A stretch of 64,000 bases of DNA, from assembly GCF_003316765.1 (NCBI RefSeq), contig NZ_NIJF01000073.1, positions 124,001 to 188,000 on the forward strand. The letters run 5' to 3'. The notes beneath the pieces are model-generated. The model was not told where the DNA came from. It searched no databases and saw nothing but the letters and a program-made list of their open reading frames with translations. Every line of letters starts with the position of its first letter. The stretch's first letter is position 1. The DNA comes from Bacillus sp. P14.5. Its GTDB lineage: Bacteria; Bacillota; Bacilli; Bacillales; Bacillaceae_B. Below are positions 36,850 to 45,307 of this stretch, piece after piece. The translations under genes and the position numbers were made by a program.

Positions 36850-37689
36850 ATGAAAAAATTACTTTTACTAGCAGCGGCATTGCTATTCGTCCTAGCCGGC
36901 TGCGGACAAAACAACGAAGGAAATAACGAAGAAAACGCCTCAGAACCAAAAGAGCAAGAAGGGGAAGAAGTAACCCTGAAAGTAGCTTCTCTGATCCCGC
37001 CAATGACTGAAATCGTTGAGCTTGTAAAACCTAAGCTTGCCGAAGATAACATCAACCTTGAAATGGTGGTCCTTGGAGATAATGTCCAGCCAAACACGGC
37101 GCTGGCAGCAGAAGAAGTCGATGCGAACTTCTTCCAGCATGTTCCGTACATGGAAGAATACAATCGCAGCAATGACGCAAACCTTGTGCCGGTTACACCG
37201 ATCTATTTTGCCAACTACGGTGTGTATTCCAAAGAATTCTCTTCCATGGAAGAACTGCCTGAAGGTTCTGTCATTGCGATAGCCAATGACGTTTCAAATA
37301 TCGACCGTTCCCTGTCCCTTTTGGCGCAGCATGATGTAATTACATTGAAGGAAAAAGAAGATGTCTACTACACTCAAGCGGATATCATTGAAAATCCGAA
37401 GAACTATGAGTTCAAGGAAGTTGACTTGCTGATGCTGGCGAGAATGTACGATGACGCCGATGCTGTCGTCATGACACCGGCTTATGCGTCACCGCTTGGG
37501 TTGACTCCAAAAAGTGACGGTCTTCTGACAGAAGGCGTTGAAAATGACTTTGCGATCACATTGGTGGCACGTGAAGATAATGTCGATTCCGAGCCGATCC
37601 AAAAGCTCGCTGAAGCGATGACAAGTGAAGAAGTACGAACGTTTTTAGAAGAAAATTACGATGAAACGGCGATTCCGGCGTTTGAATAA
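36850..37689 (+). CDS. metQ: Methionine-type (NlpA/MetQ) binding lipoprotein
   Basis: 279 residues. Lipoprotein signal MKKLLLLAAALLFVLAGC (Cys18). The mature protein has the NlpA/MetQ pattern: TLKVASLIPPMTEIVELVKPKL, VDANFFQHVPYMEEYN, YGVYSKEFSSMEELPEGSVIAIANDVSN. It delivers the amino acid to the MetNI complex at the membrane. AGGAGGAAAAA precedes the ATG, and a terminator follows. Confidence 0.92.
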   Translation: MKKLLLLAAALLFVLAGCGQNNEGNNEENASEPKEQEGEEVTLKVASLIPPMTEIVELVKPKLAEDNINLEMVVLGDNVQPNTALAAEEVDANFFQHVPYMEEYNRSNDANLVPVTPIYFANYGVYSKEFSSMEELPEGSVIAIANDVSNIDRSLSLLAQHDVITLKEKEDVYYTQADIIENPKNYEFKEVDLLMLARMYDDADAVVMTPAYASPLGLTPKSDGLLTEGVENDFAITLVAREDNVDSEPIQKLAEAMTSEEVRTFLEENYDETAIPAFE

Positions 37690-37690
37690 C

Positions 37691-37726
37691 AAAAAAGGAC
37701 CAATTCCTCTGGGGTTGGTCTTTTTT
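37691..37726 (+). terminator. Terminator after metQ
   Basis: AAAAAAGGACCAATTCC / GGGGTTGGTCTTTTTT. Confidence 0.9.
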
Positions 37727-37879
37727 AGTGCCTAATGAACTGGGGCAGCATGTTCCTTTTTTAGAATATTGATTACTCCTATTATTTTACATATACTTAT
37801 AGCATGTTACGATGACAACGCTGATTCCGGTAAAATAGTCACGGCCTATCCTAAATACCAAGCATAAGGGGAGATCTGT

Positions 37880-38308
37880 ATGAAAAGCACATATCCGGTT
37901 AAAGTGACCCAAGCAGGGATTCCCTATTTGGAGATGGCCGAGGAGTTAGCCATTCTGGAGGACTTGATGATTATCGATCTTAATCTTACTAATATCCAGG
38001 AGTATACAGATAAAATTGATGAAGTATTACATTCAGGATCTCCCCAGGAGATATCAGGCAGCACCACGCTGTTAAAAATCGATAAGAATAGGACAATTGT
38101 TTATAACTTTGCCATTGATCAAGAGTGTACGTTAGAGACAAAAGAACTCAAAGAAATCTTAAAGAACTATCTGAAACAAAGCATCCTTATGACGATAGAA
38201 CAGGATTTAAGAAAAAAGCAGGCGATCTATGAAAAAGTAAAGAATCTGGACGATATTACTGATTTTCTGAAGATTAGAAGTGAATTACAGCAGGATAAAA
38301 TTGTATAA
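37880..38308 (+). CDS. Hypothetical protein, 142 residues
   Basis: Not recognised. A GGGGAG site precedes the ATG. The protein is soluble, acidic and rich in Leu, Ile, Glu and Lys, with predicted helices in the last 60 residues (KELKEILKNYLKQSILMTIE, KKQAIYEKVKNLDDITDFL) that could form a coiled coil. It stands alone, followed by a long hairpin and a terminator. Confidence 0.6.
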   Translation: MKSTYPVKVTQAGIPYLEMAEELAILEDLMIIDLNLTNIQEYTDKIDEVLHSGSPQEISGSTTLLKIDKNRTIVYNFAIDQECTLETKELKEILKNYLKQSILMTIEQDLRKKQAIYEKVKNLDDITDFLKIRSELQQDKIV

Positions 38309-38371
38309 GAAGCAGGCGATTCCGGCGTTTGAATAAGTGTTGAAAAGGTTCCCTTCTCCTAAATAAGTAAG

Positions 38372-38408
38372 AGGTTCGGTTAAGGGAGTGAAAACCTTAA
38401 CCGAACCC
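38372..38408. repeat. Perfect 13-bp hairpin without T-run
   Basis: GGTTCGGTTAAGG, loop GAGTGAAAA, CCTTAACCGAACC. No poly-T follows on this strand; role unclear. It may be a single palindromic repeat. Confidence 0.55.
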
Positions 38409-38461
38409 TACTTAGAAGCAGAAAAAGTAACATCAATAACACCATATTTAACAGTGAAAAT

Positions 38462-38494
38462 CCCAGAGCAAATGTCTCTGGGGTTTTATTTTTA
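38462..38494 (+). terminator. Terminator
   Basis: CCCAGAG, loop CAAATGT, CTCTGGGG, then TTTTATTTTT. Confidence 0.75.
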
Positions 38495-38546
38495 TACTAT
38501 TTTCTTGTTCCGTTAAGCACCCTTTAGTTGGAGACAGGGGATAGTG

Positions 38547-38936
38547 TTATTTAGAAAGGTGTTTGTATTCGACGACCTCTATTTTGAAATCGTGGTTACA
38601 TTTCTGCTTATTAATTTTTCCGCTGTCACAGGAGGGAGACACTCTCACTGTAACTAAATCTTCTTTCGCATTACCGTTGTCGGAAGGAATATTAATCCTC
38701 ACAGCAACATCATATGAATGATTATCATTGTAGGTTATTCCGACAATTTTTTGCGCTTTCCAGTAAAGAAGAGGTCCACCTTGGTATTCTTTTATTACTC
38801 TCTTATCAATAGTAGGCATAATGAGGTCCCTAACAATGTCTTCTGTTGTGACATACATATCTTCTGATTTTGGAGCTGACTCTGCTAAAATACTTTGCTG
38901 CGGGATTAAAACAGTTATTAGTCCAAATAAAATCAA
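38547..38936 (-). CDS. Exported DUF3888-like protein
   Basis: 129 residues as read from a TTG at 38936. The N-terminus is a signal peptide (ILFGLITVLIPQQSILAES). The mature part has the DUF3888 pattern: DIVRDLIMPTIDKRVIKEYQG, then strands ...LVTVRVSPSCDSG and a final KIEVVEYKH. The GAGGTG site lies further upstream, and the frame extends to IKQCLILFGL, so the true start may be a non-standard codon five or six residues earlier. It lies last in a run of small minus-strand genes. Function unknown. Confidence 0.65.
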   Translation of the reverse strand: MILFGLITVLIPQQSILAESAPKSEDMYVTTEDIVRDLIMPTIDKRVIKEYQGGPLLYWKAQKIVGITYNDNHSYDVAVRINIPSDNGNAKEDLVTVRVSPSCDSGKINKQKCNHDFKIEVVEYKHLSK

Positions 38937-39017
38937 GCATTGTTTAATTATATTAATTCACCTCGTTTTGAATTTTACAGTTACTATCCCCAAAACGAGC
39001 TTCTTTATCAAACTGAA

Positions 39018-39161
39018 CTATCTTTTCCTTGTACAGAGGTACTTTACTTTTTTGTAATATAGTAACAATAGTAAAACCAATAAAATAATTATTAAAAAAG
39101 GTAAAAAGCCTAATAAAACTACGGGTAACAAGTTATCATTCATATTCGTATCCACGTTCAA
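39018..39161 (-). CDS. Small single-pass membrane protein, 47 residues
   Basis: TTG at 39161 (MNVDTNMNDN...) or ATG at 39143. One strongly hydrophobic helix (LPVVLLGFLPFLIIILLVLL) is followed by a basic tail KKVKYLCTRKR, so the C-terminus is cytoplasmic. The ribosome site is weak (AGTGAT). It lies between two other small minus-strand genes, 21 bases after the end of the one before it. Confidence 0.45.
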   Translation of the reverse strand: MNVDTNMNDNLLPVVLLGFLPFLIIILLVLLLLLYYKKVKYLCTRKR

Positions 39162-39181
39162 AAAAATCACTGCCTTTTAAT

Positions 39182-39483
39182 CTACTGAATAACCATCTTT
39201 GCCCACATATAATCTGACCTACACCATTCATATTCTTTGTGCATCTTATAATGTATATGTTCATCGGGTGGTATTTCAGGTGTTTGAGAACCCATTTTTC
39301 CTCTGCCGCCGAAGGACATTACTTTATGAAGTGGTAGTGTGCTCCAATCAACATTATAAATCCTGTTAATTTCAATAAAATCAACTTCAATTTTTGAGTT
39401 GAAATAAGAGATGAAGGCAATAACTAAAGCTATGAGAATTGCATCGCAAATTTCCTGGCGATTTTTTTGTTATTCCCTCTCAA
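39182..39483 (-). CDS. Small membrane-anchored protein, start region probably frameshifted
   Basis: An open frame without a start codon reads AILIALVIAFISYFNSKIEV (membrane helix), DFIEINRIYNVDWSTLPLHK, and ends HKEYEWCRSDYMWAKMVIQ. A preceding frame (KKIARKFAM) would join it if one base were restored near 39440, with a TTG at 39483 as start. The topology is a short cytoplasmic head and an outside domain of about 65 residues. Not recognised. The context is a run of small minus-strand genes. Confidence 0.4.
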
Positions 39484-39542
39484 CCGAAAAGGCCCCTTCT
39501 TTTATCTTGGCTCAAACTGCCTTTCTTCGCTGCTTTCTTTCC

Positions 39543-39767
39543 TCACTCAGCTTCTGCCATACGCGCTTGATCCTGAGTCCATCGGTCGGCGTGCCGGCAA
39601 GGCCTCTTCTCCTGGGCCGCGTTTTCGGGAACATGCGGTCCAAGATACACATGGGCCCGGGTCTGTTTTGTGAACAAAACAGCTCCGAGGGCGTGTCCGA
39701 TTTCATGAAGCAGGACGGCCAGAGGGACAAGGATCAGATAGACGATTAATATATTTACAAACAGCAA
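39543..39767 (-). CDS. Membrane protein with HEIGH zinc-protease motif, probably truncated
   Basis: From the TTG at 39767 (GAAAGGAG nine bases upstream) the protein starts LLFVNILIVYLILVPLAVLL, then HEIGHALGAVLFTK, a zinc-metalloprotease motif in a membrane setting as in site-2 (M50-like) proteases. It ends after about 74 residues in a GC-rich, low-complexity, charged tail, while M50-like proteins are longer. A deletion, a frameshift or a repeat insertion near 39640 is likely. Confidence 0.5.
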   Translation of the reverse strand: MLFVNILIVYLILVPLAVLLHEIGHALGAVLFTKQTRAHVYLGPHVPENAAQEKRPCRHADRWTQDQARMAEAE

Positions 39768-39866
39768 GCCATTTTGCTCCTTTCTCAAGCCAGAAATATA
39801 AATATTAGACTATTCCAACTAATTTGGTATAATTTTACCATAAAATGAACGGAATTTTTAAGGGAG

Positions 39867-40430
39867 TTGGAAGTCCTGAAGAGAAAATATGGAAATCGCC
39901 AAGGGTGGAAACGGATTTTGGAAAGGCAGTATGCCCAGTCCTTTTTGAAAACTGAGTCATTCAGAGGGGCAATCACCTTATTGCATACAATAAAGGTTGC
40001 TCACCCTTTGATGGTGGGGTACGGCGGCCAAAATCATTGCATTGTCGATGACGGGTATATGTGGCTGCATCAGTTCCCTGAGGGAAAGAACCATGTGGTG
40101 ACGACGATGTTCAATGAAAAGGGTGAAGTCGTTCAGTGGTACATCGATATATGTGCAAAAAATCATTTTGAGGATGAGGTTCCCTGGATGGAGGATTTGT
40201 ATCTGGACCTGATTGTGCTTCCGTCAGGCAGAGTGATTGAAAAAGATATGGATGAACTGGAAGAGGCGTTTTCACTGGGAAAGATTGATCAAAAGCTTTA
40301 TGATTTAGCTTGGAAGGAACAAAAAGAGATTTTGCATTTAATTAAGATCGGGGAGTTCAAATTGTTTGAGTTAACCCCGGAGCATAAAGATATTCTTGTA
40401 AAAAAGCTAAATGAAGAAAGCTCGAGGTGA
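39867..40430 (+). CDS. DUF402 domain protein (nucleoside di-/triphosphatase-like)
   Basis: 187 residues. The DUF402 core is visible: MWLHQFPEGKNHVVTTMFNE, VVQWYIDICAKNHFEDEVPWMEDLYLDLIVLPSGRV, then DMDELEEAFSLGKI. Family members (FomD, SntA types) hydrolyse nucleotides or bind RNA with metal bound by Asp/Glu residues in the WMEDLYLDLI stretch. TTG start. Six bases separate it from the next gene, so the two form an operon. Confidence 0.8.
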   Translation: MEVLKRKYGNRQGWKRILERQYAQSFLKTESFRGAITLLHTIKVAHPLMVGYGGQNHCIVDDGYMWLHQFPEGKNHVVTTMFNEKGEVVQWYIDICAKNHFEDEVPWMEDLYLDLIVLPSGRVIEKDMDELEEAFSLGKIDQKLYDLAWKEQKEILHLIKIGEFKLFELTPEHKDILVKKLNEESSR

Positions 40431-40435
40431 TTTAG

Positions 40436-41485
40436 TTGAAGGAATTCACAGAACAAGAGATGGAGAGAATCCGCTCAAATGAGAAGGTGATGGAGTTGGA
40501 GGAAGTTTTTCCGGAAGAACTACTTGATATCATTTATGATAAGCGGTTGTTCAAGATATTTGTGCCTGAGAGGTTTGGCGGCCGGATGACCTCTCTTCCA
40601 GAAAGCGTTCGTATTTTTGAAGAGGCTTCTTCTATTAACGGCAGCTTTGGCTGGCTGGTGACGATAGGTTCCGGAGGCGGATTTTTTTCTGGGAATATGA
40701 AGGAGCAGGTCCTGGATGATATTTTTTTACCAAAGAAGGCAGTCATTGCAGGCAGCGGTGCTCCAACGGGAAAAGCGGTGAAGTGTGAAGGCGGATATCG
40801 TGTGACGGGTCAATGGAAGTACTGTTCAGGTGCTGAGTTTGCGACCACTTTTACCGCTAATGCTGCGATTGAAAATGGCGCTGCTGATGAACCGGAGATA
40901 ACATCTTTTGCTTTTACAGAGAAACAGATAGAGATTTTAAAAGATTGGAATACCTTTGGGTTAAAGGCAACCGGAAGCCACTCAATCAAGGTGGAAAATG
41001 TGTTTGTTCCTGAAGAGCGGACGTTTTCCATCTTTGAAACGAATGGGGCTGTGGATGAGCCTGTTTTCAGCTACCCATTCATGCCTTTCGCCCAGGCTTC
41101 TTTTACAGCAGTTATGCTGGGCCTGGGATTGCGGGTCATGGAGGAAGCACAACATTACTATGCTTGTTTATCGGAAGGGTCTGCTAAAAAGCCGGTTCTG
41201 CGGAATGTGCTGGATGAACAGGTTGAAAGATTGGAAGTTTTAAGAAGAACTTTTTTTAGTACAATTGATGGTAACTGGGGTCTGCACATAGAAGGGGAAT
41301 CGGGTCAGGGCCAGTATGATGAAGTGAGTGAGATTTGCGTGCATACTGCTCAGGGTGTAAGGGAGGCTGCTTTTGCATTGTATCCTTACCTGGGAATGTA
41401 TGCTTCAGATCGGGACAAGCCTTTCAACCGGGTGTTCAGGGATTTGCTGACGGCCTCGCAGCATGAGTTGATAGGGCGATATTAA
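40436..41485 (+). CDS. Acyl-CoA dehydrogenase-like flavoprotein
   Basis: 349 residues, TTG start behind GAGGTGATT. Sequence parts KIFVPERFGGRMTSLPESVRIFEEAS, GSFGWLVTIGSGG, GGYRVTGQWKYCSGAEFATT and AFTEKQIEILKDWNTFGLKATGS correspond to the N-terminal and middle domains of acyl-CoA dehydrogenase/HpaH-type hydroxylases. It is slightly shorter than typical acyl-CoA dehydrogenases. The substrate is unknown, and linkage to the DUF402 gene gives no clear pathway. Confidence 0.8.
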   Translation: MKEFTEQEMERIRSNEKVMELEEVFPEELLDIIYDKRLFKIFVPERFGGRMTSLPESVRIFEEASSINGSFGWLVTIGSGGGFFSGNMKEQVLDDIFLPKKAVIAGSGAPTGKAVKCEGGYRVTGQWKYCSGAEFATTFTANAAIENGAADEPEITSFAFTEKQIEILKDWNTFGLKATGSHSIKVENVFVPEERTFSIFETNGAVDEPVFSYPFMPFAQASFTAVMLGLGLRVMEEAQHYYACLSEGSAKKPVLRNVLDEQVERLEVLRRTFFSTIDGNWGLHIEGESGQGQYDEVSEICVHTAQGVREAAFALYPYLGMYASDRDKPFNRVFRDLLTASQHELIGRY

Positions 41486-41506
41486 TAAGACCTTGCTTCA
41501 ACACTT

Positions 41507-41543
41507 AAAGCGCGAAGAGGGACTGTCCCTTTTCGCGCTTTAA
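41507..41543. terminator. Bidirectional terminator (recurring GGGACTGTCCC type)
   Basis: AAAGCGCGAA, GAGGGACTGTCCCTT, TTCGCGCTTT, between convergent genes. Related hairpins occur at 43438-43474 and 59519-59558. Confidence 0.8.
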
Positions 41544-41559
41544 TTCGTTGAAGTATTTT

Positions 41560-41877
41560 TTATACTCTTTGTATATTGGTAATCTGAGTAATCGGCACCC
41601 CTTGCATAGGCAGCATTTCCTGCAGTTCCTCACCAACCACGGGGATGTAATCAGTGCCTTCCCGGAACCCGTAACGTTCTTTTATATAAATATCGAAATT
41701 GCATTTGACCTGCAGGGCGATGTCACCTTCGCGGTCGAAAGGCGGGGAGACAGTCTGAACGTCAAATTTGTTGCCGTTTTTGCTGAAACCATTTATGGTC
41801 TTGATTGCTTTAGGTTTGTAATTTTTAACGGCTTTGGGAGTGAAGGAAAAAGTCACCCAGCCAGTTGCACTAATCAT
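41560..41877 (-). CDS. Hypothetical protein, 105 residues
   Basis: Start at the ATG at 41877, eight bases after GAGGTG. The protein begins MISATGWVTFSFTPKAVKNY and contains ALQVKCNFDIYIKERYGFRE, which suggests an all-beta, soluble domain. No signal peptide or membrane helix. Not recognised. It is convergent with the acyl-CoA dehydrogenase-like gene, and its upstream region is array E. Confidence 0.55.
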   Translation of the reverse strand: MISATGWVTFSFTPKAVKNYKPKAIKTINGFSKNGNKFDVQTVSPPFDREGDIALQVKCNFDIYIKERYGFREGTDYIPVVGEELQEMLPMQGVPITQITNIQRV

Positions 41878-42006
41878 GTAGAACACCTCGAAAAGTCTTA
41901 TTTGTTAGGAAAGGTATTCTTGAAGTATAGCAGAAGATGGTGATGCGGGCATTTACTTGTATTGGAAGTGACCTGTACCTGCTTGCTTAGGGTGTTGGTA
42001 GGCTAA

Positions 42007-42605
42007 GAGGTCTCAAGGAGGCTTCTAGAGACCCGAGGATGATGGAAAATGCGGAGAAGAGGCGTCAAGGAAGCTTGTAGAGACCCGAGGATGATGGAAA
42101 ATGCGAAGAAGAGGTTTCAAGGGAGGTTCTAGAGACCTGAGGATAATGGAAGATGCGGAGAAGAGGCGTCAAGGAAGCTTTTAAGGACCCAAGGATGATG
42201 AAAAATGCGGAGAAGAGGTCTCTAGGAAGCTTCTAGGGACCCAAGGATGGTGGAAAATGCGAAGAAGAGGTCTCAAGGAAGCTTCTAGAGACCCGAGGAT
42301 GATGGAAATGCGAAGAAGAGGTGTCAAGGGAGCTTCTAGAGACCCGAGGAAGATGGAAAATGCGGAGAAGAGGTCTCTAGGGAGCTTCTAGGCACCCGAG
42401 GATGATGGAAAATGCGGAGAAGAGGTGTTAAGGGAGCTTTTAGAGACCCAAAGATATTGGAAAAGACAGTTATGAGGCCTCAAGGAAGCGTCTAGAGACC
42501 CAAGGACGATGGAAAATGCGGAGAAGAGGTCTCAAGGAAGCTTTTAGGGACCCAAAGGAATTGAAAATGACAGTGAAGAGGTCTCAAGGAAGCTTCTAGA
42601 GACCC
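42007..42605. repeat. Phased hairpin array E (52-bp period, 12 units)
   Basis: GAGG starts at 42007, 42059, 42111, 42163, 42215, 42267, 42318, 42370, 42422, 42474, 42526 and 42578; step 52 with one of 51. Arms GGTCTC / GAGACC enclose AAGGAAGCTTCTA, and the spacers resemble CGAGGATGATGGAAAATGCG. Stem and loop differ from arrays A-D, but the period is the same. The array fills the space between two co-directional minus-strand genes. Confidence 0.92.
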
Positions 42606-42624
42606 CAAGTCCACAAAACAAAAA

Positions 42625-42669
42625 TAGGTTCAATAGAAGGAGTGATGCTTTCTATTGAACCTATAGTTT
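42625..42669 (-). terminator. Terminator of HAD phosphatase gene
   Basis: TAGGTTCAATAGAA / TTCTATTGAACCTA hairpin directly after the minus-strand gene end, with an A-rich flank (T-rich on the minus strand). Confidence 0.75.
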
Positions 42670-42671
42670 TA

Positions 42672-43343
42672 TCATGAAGCAAATATAGCCCACTTATTCT
42701 CCTCGGCAACTTTGACCATGCCTTCTTTAGGATTGACCAAAACCGGATTGCTTACATAGTGGAGCAGTGGAATATCGCTTTCGCTGTCTGCGTATGCCCA
42801 GATTTCTTTAGGTGGATTTTCTGTCAGGTGCTGCTGGTTCATCCATTCCTGTAATTTGGCTACTTTTACATCACCGTTGACTATTTGTCCGATTTCGCCG
42901 GTGCACTGGCCGTTGTGGTCGAACTGCAATTCTGTGCTGAGCACATGGACATTGGTTAGCTGGAGATGATTGATGAAAGCATTAAGGAATGGCTGAAGTG
43001 CGCCGGATAGGACAATGACCGTGTCTCCATTTTTCTGGTGATCATGGATTCTGCTGACAAGGGTGTGGTGAACTTCCTCTTTACCGTGGTTGACTAGTTC
43101 CTGGAAAAAGAGATCCAATTCTTCCGGAGTTTTGCCTTTGAATGTCTTGGCGAATGCCCTGAAAAAATCATGGCGGAATTTGTTCTTTCCTTTCAATAAG
43201 CCGCCGGCAGATGCTTTCGCTAATCCTGCCGCCACAATGGCCCATTGCTTTGCGGTGAATGTTTCTTTTCCGACTGAAAACATGGCCTTGAAGGAATTTC
43301 CCTGATAGAGCGTACCATCGAAGTCTACCGTGATAATTGCCAA
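42672..43343 (-). CDS. HAD-superfamily phosphatase (SerB/HAD-IB type)
   Basis: 223 residues. Motif I is VDFDGTLYQ (nucleophile Asp, acid/base Asp two residues on), motif II VIVLSGALQPF, motif III around KVAKLQEW, and motif IV IWAYADSESDIPLLHYV. The helical cap of about 70 residues between motifs I and II (C1 type) fits the HAD-IB/phosphoserine phosphatase group. Cytoplasmic; the substrate is a small phosphate ester that cannot be specified. Transcribed alone, upstream of array E. Confidence 0.88.
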   Translation of the reverse strand: MAIITVDFDGTLYQGNSFKAMFSVGKETFTAKQWAIVAAGLAKASAGGLLKGKNKFRHDFFRAFAKTFKGKTPEELDLFFQELVNHGKEEVHHTLVSRIHDHQKNGDTVIVLSGALQPFLNAFINHLQLTNVHVLSTELQFDHNGQCTGEIGQIVNGDVKVAKLQEWMNQQHLTENPPKEIWAYADSESDIPLLHYVSNPVLVNPKEGMVKVAEENKWAIFAS

Positions 43344-43437
43344 AACCGAACACCTCGCTTTTTTAGTAAGTATAGGACAGTTGGGATGTTTTGTAAATGA
43401 ACTGTAAGGACCAGTTGTATCATCTGCTGTAGTACTT

Positions 43438-43474
43438 TAAAGCGCGAAGAGGGACTGACCCTTTTCGTGCTTTA
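43438..43474. repeat. GGGACTGACCC-type hairpin
   Basis: AAAGCGCGAA, GAGGGACTGACCCTT, TTCGTGCTTT, nearly identical to the hairpin at 41507. It lies between divergent genes, so it is not an obvious terminator there; more likely a dispersed repeat. Confidence 0.65.
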
Positions 43475-43547
43475 ATGCAGTGACGCTTCTTTTTAATTGG
43501 AGGGATAATACCAGAAAAGCTATAATAAACTAAACAGACTGGGGGTA

Positions 43548-43978
43548 ATGACAATTAAACAAGATTATAAGAATCATACACAGGCAGACCCGATATTTAT
43601 AGGAGGTATCGGCCTGCTTTCGCTTATTGCGTTCATTTTATCCACTGTGTTCTTTTTCCAAAACGTGAGGGACCAGTGGCTGCTGAGTGTCATCGTAGTA
43701 TTATTTGCACTGATTTTTTGTTTGTGACAGTAAGGCTGAGAGGGTATGCCTTGAAGCTTCAGGATCGGATCATTCGTGGAGAAGAGAACTTCCGGTATTA
43801 TCGACTGACTGGGAATCTATTAGATTCAAGGCTCTCATTGAAGCAGGTGATAGCACTGCGTTTTGCGGATGACGCGGAGTACCCTGAACTAGTGGACCGT
43901 ACCGTAGCGGAGGACCTTTCTCCAGGTGAGATTAAGAAAGCAGTCCAAAATTGGAAGGCCGATCACCATCGCGTATAA
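43548..43978 (+). CDS. DUF6526 family membrane protein, broken by one missing base
   Basis: From the ATG at 43548 (MTIKQDYKNHTQADP) the frame covers two hydrophobic segments and stops after ALIFCL at 43728. Adding one T to T6 at 43714-43719 gives ALIFLFVTVRLRGYALKLQDRIIRGEE..., and the frame continues to 43978. The complete product of about 143 residues has two N-terminal helices and a basic cytoplasmic tail ending AVQNWKADHHRV, matching the DUF6526 family as I recall it. Intact in the organism in my view. Confidence 0.8.
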
Positions 43979-43984
43979 TTAGAG

Positions 43985-44014
43985 GAAAGCAGCTTATGAG
44001 AGGCTGCTTTTTTC
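43985..44014 (+). terminator. Terminator
   Basis: AAAGCAGC, loop TTATGAGAG, GCTGCTTTTTT. Confidence 0.85.
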
Positions 44015-44100
44015 TTGACCTTTTGCAGTTATAAAAAGGAGAGACCGCTTTTTCTCAGGAATATTTGCCAGGCGGGGTAACCCGTGCGCTTCTGCTTTTT

Positions 44101-44292
44101 AAATAGGGGAACAAATTTCCCTTATTCACTTAAAAGACTCGAAAAAAGCTTAAATAAGAGAAGAAATTTCCCTTATTGCACTCAAATCACTAGAATAATA
44201 GGTACTATCCTTTAAGTAAGGGAAAAAACTTCCCTTATTTACCCTGAAATGAGAGTGAATCTGCAAATAGCGGAACAAACTTCCCTTATTTT
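44101..44292. repeat. Four-hairpin element A3
   Basis: Four palindromes with CCCTTAT at 44119, 44170, 44232 and 44283 (steps 51, 62, 51). The right arm is TTCCCTT, not CCCCTT as in the elements at 36.5 and 57.7 kb, and all four hairpins carry it. Spacers still align with those elements (GCACTCAAATCACTAGAA, ATTTACCCTGAAATGAG). Lies between the DUF6526 gene and the ABC exporter operon. Confidence 0.9.
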
Positions 44293-44380
44293 CTCACCAG
44301 GCGACAGCACCATATTCTACAAAAATAGCGATCGAAAAAGCTTTATGAATAACTCAACTGCATTACTACGGAGGTTTGTT

Positions 44381-45307
44381 ATGAATAATGAAGTAATGGT
44401 AGATGTCCAAAATCTTGTGAAACGCTACGGCTCCATGACGGCTGTAAATGAAGTGGCTTTTCAAGTGAATAAAGGAGAAATATTCGGCCTGCTTGGACCC
44501 AATGGGGCCGGGAAGACAACGACGATTGAAATGCTGGTCGGTCTTCGCAAGCCTGACGAAGGAACAGCGGTATTGGCAGGGTTCGATGTCCGAAAAGAAG
44601 TGAACAAGGTCAAAGAGGTGATTGGTGTCCAGCTTCAGTCCACCTCCTTATTCGAATTATTGAAGGTAGACGAAATTCTGCACTTATACGCCAGCTTTTA
44701 TCCGAATAACGTCAACATCAACGAATTAATAGAGGATATGCTTCTGACTGAAAAGAGGAAGGACCGGATCAAAGGCCTTTCTGGCGGGCAAAAACAGCGT
44801 CTCGCAATTGCTCTGGCTCTGATTCATGATCCGGAAATCGTGTTTCTTGATGAACCGACGACCGGTCTCGATCCACAAGCGAGGAGAACTCTATGGGATA
44901 TTGTACTGCATTTAAAGGAGCGGGGGAAAACAGTGATTCTTTCAACTCATTACATGGATGAAGCCCATGTGCTCTGCGACCGCATCGGCATCATGGATCA
45001 AGGAGAGTTGATCGCTCTCGATACACCAACTAACCTGGTGAAAAAATTGCAGTCGACCAGCACGGTGGAATTTCACTCCAGCAACCCTCCTGAAAAAGAT
45101 TGGTTCATGGCGATGGAGGGAGTCGACGAGGTGTCCATCAAAGATACCTTTGTCCAGCTGTATACGGACGATCTGCAGCTGGCCTTGACCTCCCTGATTC
45201 ATGCGTCCGAGCAGCATCAATTTAAATTTGAGGATCTTCAAACGCGCTTGGCGACTTTGGAAGATGTCTTTATCCATATGACAGGAAGGAGCATCAGAGA
45301 ATCATGA
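44381..45307 (+). CDS. ABC exporter ATPase (ABC-2 type, DrrA-like)
   Basis: 308 residues from the ATG at 44381, seven bases after CGGAGG; a reading from 44249 would start inside element A3. Walker A is LGPNGAGKTT, Q-loop VQLQS, signature LSGGQKQRLAIALAL, Walker B IVFLDEPTTGLD and switch STHYMDEAHVL. The C-terminal extension of about 80 residues is typical for the DrrA/CcmA multidrug or antibiotic exporter family. ATGA overlap with the permease gene. The exported compound is unknown. Confidence 0.93.
   Translation: MNNEVMVDVQNLVKRYGSMTAVNEVAFQVNKGEIFGLLGPNGAGKTTTIEMLVGLRKPDEGTAVLAGFDVRKEVNKVKEVIGVQLQSTSLFELLKVDEILHLYASFYPNNVNINELIEDMLLTEKRKDRIKGLSGGQKQRLAIALALIHDPEIVFLDEPTTGLDPQARRTLWDIVLHLKERGKTVILSTHYMDEAHVLCDRIGIMDQGELIALDTPTNLVKKLQSTSTVEFHSSNPPEKDWFMAMEGVDEVSIKDTFVQLYTDDLQLALTSLIHASEQHQFKFEDLQTRLATLEDVFIHMTGRSIRES

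Noticed and set aside
17650-42605. CRISPR arrays
   Set aside because: The regular 52-bp period resembles CRISPR, but the spacers are conserved between units, the conserved part is itself a long palindrome, several unrelated repeat types share the period, and no cas gene is in the window.
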